Assembly (NCBI RefSeq): GCF_002858745.1
Contig: NZ_PJRO01000004.1
Span: 390,967-454,966, forward strand
Reading direction: 5' to 3'
Source of the DNA: Mesorhizobium loti
GTDB taxonomy: Bacteria > Pseudomonadota > Alphaproteobacteria > Rhizobiales > Rhizobiaceae
DNA length: 64,000 nt
The translations under genes and the position numbers were made by a program. Every line of letters begins with the position of its first letter. Positions within the stretch are counted from its first letter, which is position 1. Below, piece after piece: positions 25,936 to 33,712 of the stretch. The notes below the pieces were generated by a model that saw only the letters and a list, made by a program, of their open reading frames with translations, had not been told where the DNA came from and ran no database searches.

Positions 25936-26060
25936 GGGCGTTTCCGCGCTCTTGGAGCGCCGCGCGTCCATTCGGACGTGCAAAGACGCTCTAACGTTTT
26001 TGAATCTACGCGTTGTGCTTTCCGAAAATCGATTCCGATTTTCGGACCGACGCGCTAGCC
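25936..26060. repeat. Palindromic intergenic element of a second repeat type
   Basis: Directly after the ccmH stop. It contains GCGCGTCC/GGACGTGC and CCGAAAATCG (26022-26031), ATTC, CGATTTTCGG (26036-26045), a perfect 10-bp hairpin. The order of motifs matches an intergenic palindromic sequence I recall as abundant in Mesorhizobium and related genomes. It is distinct from the four-copy repeat, though both contain GCGTTTCCG and ACGCTCTAA. Confidence 0.6.
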
Positions 26061-26169
26061 AACATTACCAAAGTTTCATCTACCGGAAATGAAGCGGTAA
26101 TGTCGCCCTCTCTATCTGTTGTCTCGAAGGATGCCGCTTGAGCGTCCAGTTCTAGAGGACAATGGATCA

Positions 26170-27693
26170 ATGACTGCTACCCCCACTTCCTCCCGCACCC
26201 GTTCGCGCCTTGCTGCTGCCGCCGCTTCGCTGGCGATCGCCGGCGCCATCGGCTTCGGTGCGGTGACCACCGGCACGGCCCCCGTGATGGCCGAGGCCGT
26301 CAATGTCCAGGCCCCCCAGGTTCCGGGCTTCGCCGATCTCGTCGAGAAGGTCTCACCTGCCGTCGTTTCGGTTCAGGTCAAGGCCAAGGTTCAGCCGGCC
26401 TCCGACGAAGGAGGCAGCCCGTTCGACGCTCCCGATTTCTTCCAGGACAACCCGCAGCTCAAGCGCTTCTTCAAGGAATTCCGTGGTCCGAACGGACAGG
26501 GGGGGCGCAACTTCCAGCACCGCGACAACCCCAATCGCGAGCCGCGTCCGGTCGCGCAGGGTTCTGGCTTCTTCATCTCCGAGGACGGCTACATCGTCAC
26601 CAACAACCATGTGGTCGACGGTGGCTCCGCGTTCACCGTCGTCATGACGGACGGCAAGGAATTCGACGCCAAGCTGGTTGGCACCGATCAGCGCACCGAT
26701 CTTGCGGTACTCAAGGTCGACGCCAAGGACCAGAAGTTCACCTATGTCGAGTTCGCCGACGACTCCAAGGTCCGCGTCGGCGACTGGGTGGTTGCCGTCG
26801 GCAATCCGTTCGGCCTCGGCGGCACCGTCACCTCTGGCATCGTCTCGGCTCGCGGCCGAGACATTGGCGCCGGCCCGTATGACGACTTCATCCAGATCGA
26901 CGCCCCGGTGAACCGCGGCAATTCCGGCGGCCCGACCTTCAACCAGAGCGGCCAGGTGGTCGGCATCAACACCGCGATCTTCTCGCCTTCTGGTGGCAGT
27001 GTCGGTATCGCGTTCGACATTCCGGCTTCCACCGCCAAGCAGGTCGTGGAAGTGCTGATGAAGGGCGGCTCGATCGAACGCGGCTGGCTTGGTGTCGAAA
27101 TCCAGCCAGTGACCGCCGATATCGCCGAGTCGCTCGGTCTGAAGGCGGAAAAGGGCGCGCTGGTTTCCGGTTCCCAGGATGACAGCCCGGCCAAGAAGGC
27201 TGGCATTGTCGCCGGTGACGTCATCACTCAGGTCGACGGCAAGGATGTTGCAACCACCAAGGAACTGGCTCGCCTGATCGGCGCTTACCAGCCCGGCAAG
27301 TCGGTGGATGTCACCGTATGGCGCGGTGGCAAGGCGGAGACCATCAAGGTCGACCTTGGCAAGCTGCCAAACGGCGACAAGATGGCATCAGCCGGCAAGC
27401 AGTCTGAACCATCGGGTACCAACTCTCTGGCCGACCTTGGTTTGACGGTCACCAAGTCCGATAACGGCAAGGGCGTGGTCGTGACCGACGTCGATCCTGA
27501 CAGCGATGCCGCCGATCGTGGCATTCAGGCAGGCGACGTCATCACCGCAATCAACAGCCAGGAAATCGCCGGCGCCTCCGACATCTCCAATGCGATGAAG
27601 GAAGCGCAGAAGGCCGGCCGCAAGCAGGTGCTGGTGCAGATCAGCCGCGAAGACACCAATCGCTTCGTGACGCTTCCGGTCGCTAAGGGCTGA
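26170..27693 (+). CDS. degP: DegP/HtrA-type periplasmic serine protease (Do family)
   Basis: 507 residues from ATG 26170 (GAGGAC upstream): Arg-rich signal peptide (RSRLAAAAASLAIAGAIGFG), trypsin-like domain with catalytic His in YIVTNNHVVDGG, Asp in RTDLAVLKVD and Ser in VNRGNSGGPTF, then two PDZ domains (SIERGWLGVEIQPVTADIA; VVVTDVDPDSDAADRGIQAG). The family degrades or refolds misfolded envelope proteins. The location after cycHJKL and before a two-component pair matches the degP1 locus I recall from Sinorhizobium. An upstream ATG (26131) lacks a properly spaced SD. Confidence 0.93.
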   Translation: MTATPTSSRTRSRLAAAAASLAIAGAIGFGAVTTGTAPVMAEAVNVQAPQVPGFADLVEKVSPAVVSVQVKAKVQPASDEGGSPFDAPDFFQDNPQLKRFFKEFRGPNGQGGRNFQHRDNPNREPRPVAQGSGFFISEDGYIVTNNHVVDGGSAFTVVMTDGKEFDAKLVGTDQRTDLAVLKVDAKDQKFTYVEFADDSKVRVGDWVVAVGNPFGLGGTVTSGIVSARGRDIGAGPYDDFIQIDAPVNRGNSGGPTFNQSGQVVGINTAIFSPSGGSVGIAFDIPASTAKQVVEVLMKGGSIERGWLGVEIQPVTADIAESLGLKAEKGALVSGSQDDSPAKKAGIVAGDVITQVDGKDVATTKELARLIGAYQPGKSVDVTVWRGGKAETIKVDLGKLPNGDKMASAGKQSEPSGTNSLADLGLTVTKSDNGKGVVVTDVDPDSDAADRGIQAGDVITAINSQEIAGASDISNAMKEAQKAGRKQVLVQISREDTNRFVTLPVAKG

Positions 27694-28011
27694 TCGATCG
27701 TCGTTGGGAAAGGACAATGCCGGGACGCCTGGGTCAGTGGGGGCACTGACCGGTGCGAGCCGGATAGCCTTTGCCTTTCGGCGTCTTTCGGATGTCGGCC
27801 TTCCTGATGGATGGTCTCGCTGTCCGGAAAACTTTGCTTCCACAACGGTGGTGTCGCACCCCCGGATCACCGCGAGGGAAGCATGGTCGGCGTGTCAGTC
27901 AGTAGTTGTCCGACCTCAGCGGCAGCGGGGCTCTTGTCCCGCTGCCGCAAAATCACAGGATGTCCAGAGATGTCTGCCGCAACGGCCTCGGAAATTGCGT
28001 ATAACGGCTCC
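27694..28011. other. Intergenic region with two hairpins, between degP and the response regulator
   Basis: A 318-bp gap. GGTCAGTG/CACTGACC (27732-27751) makes an 8-bp stem with a four-base loop shortly after degP, and a stronger 11-bp stem lies at 27919-27948. Neither has a U-tract. No small ORF with coding character was recognised. Confidence 0.5.
27919..27948 (+). promoter_or_regulatory. Perfect 11-bp stem-loop in the leader of the response regulator gene
   Basis: GCGGCAGCGGG (27919-27929), an 8-nt loop and CCCGCTGCCGC (27938-27948). It is followed by AAAATC, not T, so it is not a normal intrinsic terminator for the plus strand. It ends 64 bp before the response regulator ATG. Confidence 0.55.
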
Positions 28012-28689
28012 ATGAAGATTCTGATCATCGAAGACGATCGGGAAGCCGCTGACTATCTGGAAAAGGCCTTCACCGAGGCGGGCCATACCGCCCATGTCGC
28101 TGGCGACGGCGAAACCGGTTTTGCCCTTGCCGATAGCGGCGACTACGACGTGATGGTCGTTGATCGCATGCTGCCGCGTCGCGATGGGCTTTCGGTGATC
28201 GCCGCGCTGCGTTCGCGCGGAAACACCACGCCGGTGCTTATTCTGTCGGCGCTGGGCGAGGTGGATGATCGCGTCACCGGTCTGCGCGCGGGCGGAGACG
28301 ACTATCTGACCAAACCCTATGCCTTCTCCGAACTCCTGGCGCGTGTCGAGGTGCTGAACCGCCGCGCCGGTGTGAAGGAGAGCGAGACGGTCTACAGGAG
28401 TGGCGATCTCGAACTCGACCGGCTGTCCCATTCGGTCAGGCGCGCCGGCAAGGAGATCGTACTGCAGCCCAGGGAATTCCGCCTGCTTGAATATCTGATG
28501 CGCCATGCCGGTCAGGTGGTGACGCGCACCATGCTGCTCGAGAATGTCTGGGATTATCATTTCGATCCCCAGACCAATGTCATCGACGTGCATGTGTCGC
28601 GGTTGCGCGGCAAGATCGAGAAAGGCTTCGAAAAGCCGATCCTGCACACCATTCGTGGCGCCGGCTACATGCTGAAGAGCGGCGGTTAG
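28012..28689 (+). CDS. OmpR-type response regulator
   Basis: 225 residues: receiver domain MKILIIEDDREAADYLEKAF with Asp51 (VMVVDRMLPRRDG), LSALGEVDDRV and the switch Lys in YLTKPYAFSEL, then a winged helix with LQPREFRLLEYLMRHAGQVV and the ending HTIRGAGYMLKSGG. The Met-Leu-Pro-Arg-Arg-Asp-Gly receiver resembles the CopR/QseB-like branch. It is next to its cognate kinase and downstream of degP, suggesting envelope-stress sensing, which is inference from context. The frame stays open far upstream, but the ATG at 28012 begins the receiver. Confidence 0.88.
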   Translation: MKILIIEDDREAADYLEKAFTEAGHTAHVAGDGETGFALADSGDYDVMVVDRMLPRRDGLSVIAALRSRGNTTPVLILSALGEVDDRVTGLRAGGDDYLTKPYAFSELLARVEVLNRRAGVKESETVYRSGDLELDRLSHSVRRAGKEIVLQPREFRLLEYLMRHAGQVVTRTMLLENVWDYHFDPQTNVIDVHVSRLRGKIEKGFEKPILHTIRGAGYMLKSGG

Positions 28690-28695
28690 GTCTCG

Positions 28696-30186
28696 ATGGC
28701 TCTAACCGTGCCAGCCATCATGAAGACGACGGCGGCGCGCCTTTCGGCGCTGTATCTTCTGCTGTTCACGATCTGCGCGATTTTGCTGGTCTTCTACATG
28801 ACCTCGTTGTCGGCGCGCATGCTGACCGCGCAGACACAGGAGACCATCAACGAAGAGGTGGCCGATCTCGCCCGTTCCTACCAGCGCGGCGGCCTGCCGT
28901 TTCTGGTGCGCACCATGGAGCGGCGTTCGCGCGCGCCGGGTGCTAATCTCTATATGATCGCCGATCCCAATGGCGAGGTTCTGGCCGGCAACGTCCAAAG
29001 CATCGAGCCGGGGGTGATCGCTCGCGAAGGCTGGACGGAAATACCGTTTTCCTATGAGCGCTACGGCGAGAGCGGTGGCGAGCAGGCGCAAGGTGCGAAC
29101 GACGCCGGCAAGTCTTCCGGGCAAGCGCAGACACCCGCCCAGGTACGGCGCAACAAGGGCCACGACGCCATTGCGCTCGTCGTACGGCTGCCAAACCAGA
29201 TGATCCTGCTTGTCGGTCGCGACCTCGGCGAGCCGGAGCGTTTCCGCAGTGTCGTTCGCCGCGCACTCACCTTGACGCTCGGTATGATGGGGCTGGGGGC
29301 GTTGCTGATCTGGTTCCTGGTCGGTCGCACGGCACTCAAGCGCATCGACAATGTGTCGGAGGCGAGCCGCCGCATCATGGGCGGTGATCTGACTGGCCGG
29401 CTTCCTGTCAGCGGGGCTGGCGATGAATTCGATCGGCTTTCGGAGAATCTCAATGCGATGCTGGCACGCATCGCCACTTTGAACGAAGGCCTGAAGCAGG
29501 TTTCCGACAACATCGCCCACGATCTCAAGACGCCGCTGACCAGGCTGCGCAACCGCGCCGAGGCTGTGCTGTCGGGCAAACACAGCGCGGCCGATTACAG
29601 GACCGCCCTCGAAGGCACGATCGCGGAATCCGACCAGCTCATCAAAACCTTCAACGCCATCCTGATGATATCGCGCCTTGAGGCGGGCTATTCGTCCGAG
29701 AACGTGACGCAGGTCGATCTGGCAGCCACCGTGCGCGACGTCGTCGAGCTCTACGAGCCCGTCGCGGAGGAAGCCGGTGTGGGCCTGGAGACCAATACGA
29801 GCGGGCCATATCTGATCGACGGCAATCGCGAACTGGTCGGGCAGGCGCTTTCCAACATCGTCGACAACGCGATCAAATATTCGATCGATGCGACGGCCAC
29901 TCCCATGGTCAAGGTCACGCTCGAACGCATCGCCGGTAAGATCAGGCTCACCGTGGCCGACAACGGCCAGGGCATCCCTGACGACGCTGATCGTGCGCGC
30001 GTCACCGAAAGGTTCGTGCGGCTGGAAAAGAGCCGGTCGCAGCCGGGATCGGGGCTTGGGCTCAGTCTCGCCAAGGCGATCATGAAATTCCACAAGGGTA
30101 CTCTTGATCTGCAACCTGCCGATCCTGGACTATGCGTCGTCATGAGCTTCCCGGAGCGGGAAGCCTCGTCGGGGAGAAACGGATGA
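28696..30186 (+). CDS. Sensor histidine kinase partner of the degP-linked response regulator
   Basis: 496 residues: two membrane helices (about 18-40 and 190-215), a periplasmic domain with a hydrophilic Gly/Ala/Gln-rich insert (QAQGANDAGKSSGQAQ), HAMP (VGRTALKRIDNVSEASRRI), HisKA with SDNIAHDLKTPLTRLRNRAE (His275) and HATPase_c (IVDNAIKYS, DNGQGIP, GSGLGLSLAK). The start could be ATG 28696 or 28720; the latter begins directly at KTTAARLSALYLLL. The stop overlaps the glnE start as ATGA, so kinase and GlnE are translationally coupled. Confidence 0.88.
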   Translation: MALTVPAIMKTTAARLSALYLLLFTICAILLVFYMTSLSARMLTAQTQETINEEVADLARSYQRGGLPFLVRTMERRSRAPGANLYMIADPNGEVLAGNVQSIEPGVIAREGWTEIPFSYERYGESGGEQAQGANDAGKSSGQAQTPAQVRRNKGHDAIALVVRLPNQMILLVGRDLGEPERFRSVVRRALTLTLGMMGLGALLIWFLVGRTALKRIDNVSEASRRIMGGDLTGRLPVSGAGDEFDRLSENLNAMLARIATLNEGLKQVSDNIAHDLKTPLTRLRNRAEAVLSGKHSAADYRTALEGTIAESDQLIKTFNAILMISRLEAGYSSENVTQVDLAATVRDVVELYEPVAEEAGVGLETNTSGPYLIDGNRELVGQALSNIVDNAIKYSIDATATPMVKVTLERIAGKIRLTVADNGQGIPDDADRARVTERFVRLEKSRSQPGSGLGLSLAKAIMKFHKGTLDLQPADPGLCVVMSFPEREASSGRNG

Positions 30187-33149
30187 CGGCAAATGCTGCG
30201 GCTGAGCGAGAGAAGGTGGGCTGGCGGCTGCAGCCACAAATGAAACTTGCGCCGCTTGATGCCGGCCATGCTCGTGAAGAACTCGCCGATATCGCTGCGG
30301 CGGCCAAGGAAGACGAGCTGCCACGCCTGGCGAAGTTCCTGACCGGCAAGGGAGCGGCGCAGGATTTCCTGGCTGCTGTCTTCGATCTTTCTCCGTTCCT
30401 GCGCGATCTGGCGAGACGCCGGCCACAGATACTGGATGCCCTGTTTGATGAAATGGTCGAGCAACGTCTTGCCGCGATAGGCGAGGCAATGGGTGCTGTG
30501 GCGCATTCGGAGGATGTCTCAGAACAGAGCCTGATGATGGAGCTGCGCCGCCTCAAGGCCGAAGCGCATTTCCTTATTGCGCTCGACGATTTGGCCGGTG
30601 TCGCCGAAACAGCGCTGACTGTGCGCCGGCTTTCCGATCTGGCTGACGCTTCGATCCGCGCTGCGGTCGATTTCCTGCTGCGCGATGCCCACGAACAGGG
30701 CAAGCTCAAACTGGTCGATCCGAAGAGCCCGACGCTAAAATCCGGCTGGATCTTGCTTGGCATGGGCAAGCTCGGGGCTCACGAGCTGAACTTCTCGTCC
30801 GACATCGACCTTGTCGTCTTTTTCGAACCGGAAGCGCCGGCGGTGATCGATCCGCTCGATGCGACCGAGCTGTTCTCACGGCTGACCCGCCGGCTTGTTC
30901 GCATTCTTCAGGATCGCACCGAGTACGGCTATGTCTTCCGCACCGACCTCAGGCTCAGGCCCGATCCCGGTTCGACGCCGCTGGCGATCCCGGTGGAAGC
31001 TGCGCTGACTTACTACGAGGGCAGGGGGCAGAACTGGGAGCGCGCCGCGATGATCAAGGCGCGGCCCGTGGCTGGCGATATCGCTGCCGGCGAAGCCTTC
31101 CTCAGGGAACTCCAGCCCTATGTCTGGCGCAAATACATGGACTATGCGGCGATCGCCGACGTCCACTCGATCAAGCGCCAGATCCATGCGCACAAGGGCC
31201 ACGGCGAGGTGGCGGTCAAAGGCCACAACGTCAAGCTTGGTCGCGGCGGTATCCGCGAGATTGAATTCTTCGTCCAGACCCAGCAACTGATTGCTGGGGG
31301 CCGGTTTCCGGAACTGCGTGGACGCGAGACGGTGCCGATGCTGGGTGAACTTGCCGAGCGCAACTGGATCACGGCCGAAGCGCGCGACGTGCTTGCCAGT
31401 CAATACTGGTTCCTGCGCCGCGTCGAACACGCCATCCAGATGGTGGCGGATGAGCAGACCCACATGCTGCCGGAAGACGACGAGGGGCTGGAGCGTATCG
31501 CTCACATGCTGGGTTACAAGGACGCCGAGGCCTTCTCGGTGACGCTGCGTGCTGCCTTGCAGCAGGTGGAAGGCCACTATGCGGCGCTGTTCGAGGCCGC
31601 ACCCGAACTGTCGGCGGGCGTCGGCAATCTGGTCTTCACCGGCGACGTCGATGATCCTGACACCTTGCAGACCCTGCTCGGGCTGGGCTTCCAGCGGCCG
31701 AGCGACATCTGCCGTGTCATTCGCACCTGGCATTTCGGCCGCTACAAGGTGACCCGGTCGGCCGAAGCGCGTGAACGCCTGACGGAACTCACGCCCGCAT
31801 TGCTGGAAGCCTTCGGCAAGACACGCCGTGCCGACGAGGCGCTGATGCGCTTCGACGAGTTCCTGTCCGGCTTGCCGGCCGGTATCCAGCTGTTTTCGCT
31901 GCTGCAGTCCAATCCGGGACTGCTCAGGCTGATGGCGACCATCATGGGCGCCGCGCCGCGGCTGGCGGCGATCATCACCCGCCGTCCGCACGTGTTCGAC
32001 GGCCTGCTCGACCCGGCCTTGCTGGCCGAACTGCCGAACCGCGCCTATCTCTCGGCGCGGCTGGCTGCCTTCATCGACGGTGATCGTCCCTATGAGGATG
32101 TGCTCGACCGGCTGCGCATCTTCGCCGCCGAACAGAAATTCCTTATCGGCGTGCGGTTGCTCGCCGGTTCCATTGACGCCGCGCGCGCCGGCCGCGCCTT
32201 TTCCGATCTCGCCGACCTCACCATCGGGGCGGCACTGCAGGCGGTTGCCGATGAGTTCGCGCAGCGCCACGGCCGCGTCCCGGGTGGCAGGGTCGCGCTT
32301 CTGGGAATGGGCAAGCTGGGCAGTCGCGAACTGACGGCGGGCTCCGACGTCGACCTGATCCTTCTTTATGACCATGATGAGCAGGCGGAGGAGTCCGACG
32401 GCGAGAAGCAACTGGCACCATCACACTATTTCGCTCGCATGACACAGCGTCTGATCGCGGCCGTTTCGGCGCCCACCGCCGAAGGCGTGCTTTACGAGCT
32501 TGACCTGAGACTAAGGCCCTCCGGCAACAAGGGACCCGTGGCGACGCATGTCGATGCGTTTCGCAAGTACCAGCGGCAGGAGGCGTGGACCTGGGAGCAG
32601 ATGGCGTTGACGCGGGCAAGGGCCATTGCCGGGGACGCAGCCTTGTGTGCGGAGATCGAACGGGAAGTAGACGTCATCCTCGCGCAGCCACGCGACCGTA
32701 CCAAGGTGGCGGCTGAGGCTGCCGAGATGCGCAAGCTGATCGAGGAAGAGAAGCCGCCGCACGACCTGTGGGATATCAAGCTCATTCCCGGCGGTCTGAT
32801 CGATCTGGAATTCGTCGCCCAGGTGGCGACCATTACAGGTCAGCTCGAAGGCGACGCACGCACGCCCGGCACGGCACAGACTTTGGCGAGGTTGGCGCCA
32901 AGCCTTGCCGATCCCGAGATCCGGCACGAACTTTGCGACGCATATTCGCTGTATTTGGCGGTTACCCAGATGATCAGGCTGTGCCTGACCAGCACGTTCG
33001 AACGCGATGACGTGCCGCCTGGGCTGGTCGATCTTCTATTGGCAGCAACCGACCTGCCGGATTTCACGGTGCTGGAAGCGCACCTCAAGGAAACGTCGCG
33101 AAAGGTCAGGAAGGATTTTGACCTTTTGCTGCGTGGGAAACGCTCGTGA
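30183..33149 (+). CDS. glnE: Bifunctional glutamine synthetase adenylyltransferase/adenylyl-removing enzyme
   Basis: 988 residues with the duplicated nucleotidyltransferase layout of GlnE: N-terminal half with LGMGKLGAHELNFSSDIDLV (adenylyl-removing domain, with the Asp-x-Asp pair) and C-terminal half with GMGKLGSRELTAGSDVDLIL (adenylyltransferase), each followed by its helical domain (KLGRGGIREIEFFVQTQQL; LIPGGLIDLEFVAQVA). GlnE adds or removes AMP on glutamine synthetase in response to glutamine and PII state. Length is typical. The ATG at 30183 overlaps the stop of the sensor kinase (ATGA), an arrangement I recall from other Rhizobiales. Confidence 0.96.
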   Translation: MTANAAAEREKVGWRLQPQMKLAPLDAGHAREELADIAAAAKEDELPRLAKFLTGKGAAQDFLAAVFDLSPFLRDLARRRPQILDALFDEMVEQRLAAIGEAMGAVAHSEDVSEQSLMMELRRLKAEAHFLIALDDLAGVAETALTVRRLSDLADASIRAAVDFLLRDAHEQGKLKLVDPKSPTLKSGWILLGMGKLGAHELNFSSDIDLVVFFEPEAPAVIDPLDATELFSRLTRRLVRILQDRTEYGYVFRTDLRLRPDPGSTPLAIPVEAALTYYEGRGQNWERAAMIKARPVAGDIAAGEAFLRELQPYVWRKYMDYAAIADVHSIKRQIHAHKGHGEVAVKGHNVKLGRGGIREIEFFVQTQQLIAGGRFPELRGRETVPMLGELAERNWITAEARDVLASQYWFLRRVEHAIQMVADEQTHMLPEDDEGLERIAHMLGYKDAEAFSVTLRAALQQVEGHYAALFEAAPELSAGVGNLVFTGDVDDPDTLQTLLGLGFQRPSDICRVIRTWHFGRYKVTRSAEARERLTELTPALLEAFGKTRRADEALMRFDEFLSGLPAGIQLFSLLQSNPGLLRLMATIMGAAPRLAAIITRRPHVFDGLLDPALLAELPNRAYLSARLAAFIDGDRPYEDVLDRLRIFAAEQKFLIGVRLLAGSIDAARAGRAFSDLADLTIGAALQAVADEFAQRHGRVPGGRVALLGMGKLGSRELTAGSDVDLILLYDHDEQAEESDGEKQLAPSHYFARMTQRLIAAVSAPTAEGVLYELDLRLRPSGNKGPVATHVDAFRKYQRQEAWTWEQMALTRARAIAGDAALCAEIEREVDVILAQPRDRTKVAAEAAEMRKLIEEEKPPHDLWDIKLIPGGLIDLEFVAQVATITGQLEGDARTPGTAQTLARLAPSLADPEIRHELCDAYSLYLAVTQMIRLCLTSTFERDDVPPGLVDLLLAATDLPDFTVLEAHLKETSRKVRKDFDLLLRGKRS

Positions 33150-33210
33150 GGAACTGACGCCTTGCAGCGGTTTCCAAGCATCGGGGGTGACGATGCAACA
33201 GGAGAAACCG

Positions 33211-33666
33211 ATGAAAAAGTCGACGAAACTTGCCTTCGCATTTGCAACCCTTGCCGGTCTCGTTGGAACCGCCGCCTATGCCGAGCAGAAAAGGGGCGGC
33301 GATATGCGCGATGGTTCGCGCATGCGTCTCCAGAAGGCATTGGACGATTCCAACGGCTCCATCACCTTTGATCAGTTTTCGGAGGCGGTGAACCCGAAGC
33401 TCAAGAAGATCCTCGCCGACAATGGCGGCAAGGTCACTGTCGAGCAGCTGGCGGCGGCGCTCGAAAAGGCGCGCTACGAGGAAATGGCCAAGCGCATGAT
33501 CTCCCGCTACGACAGCAAGGGTGAGGGCGTGTTGACCGCCGAGGATGTGGCCGTGCGCGACAAGAAGATGTTCGCGCTATTCGACAAGAACAATGATGGC
33601 AAGCTGGAAAAGGCTGAACTGCCAAAACGTGGCGGTCGCGACCATCGCAAAAGCGAAATCGAATAA
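33211..33666 (+). CDS. Exported EF-hand domain protein
   Basis: 151 residues from ATG 33211, preceded by AGGAG. A signal peptide (STKLAFAFATLAGLVGTAAYA) is followed by a Lys/Arg-rich region and EF-hand-like segments: ISRYDSKGEGVLTAEDV and the canonical calcium loop DKNNDGKLEKAE. The product is predicted to be periplasmic and to bind Ca2+. It follows glnE on the same strand after 61 bp and ends in a strong terminator, so it may end the degP-RR-HK-glnE transcript. No specific function is known. Confidence 0.8.
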   Translation: MKKSTKLAFAFATLAGLVGTAAYAEQKRGGDMRDGSRMRLQKALDDSNGSITFDQFSEAVNPKLKKILADNGGKVTVEQLAAALEKARYEEMAKRMISRYDSKGEGVLTAEDVAVRDKKMFALFDKNNDGKLEKAELPKRGGRDHRKSEIE

Positions 33667-33680
33667 TTCCGACTGAATGG

Positions 33681-33712
33681 ATGCCCGGCGGTGTTCGCCG
33701 CCGGGTATTTTT
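33681..33712 (+). terminator. Terminator between EF-hand gene and convergent PleC-like gene
   Basis: GCCCGGCGG and CCGCCGGGT pair around a short loop and are followed by ATTTTTC. The hairpin ends at the stop codon of the convergent kinase gene. Confidence 0.85.

Noticed and set aside
25936..26060. CRISPR-like or phage attachment interpretation of the palindromic region after ccmH
   Set aside because: Only a single unit with internal palindromes is present, with no repeated spacers, tRNA gene or integrase.
28702..30114. 470-codon minus-strand frame across the sensor kinase
   Set aside because: Mirror of the kinase gene; low-complexity composition and no domain.
30876..32411. 511-codon minus-strand frame inside glnE
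   Set aside because: glnE has both nucleotidyltransferase signatures on the plus strand; the antisense frame has no family resemblance.
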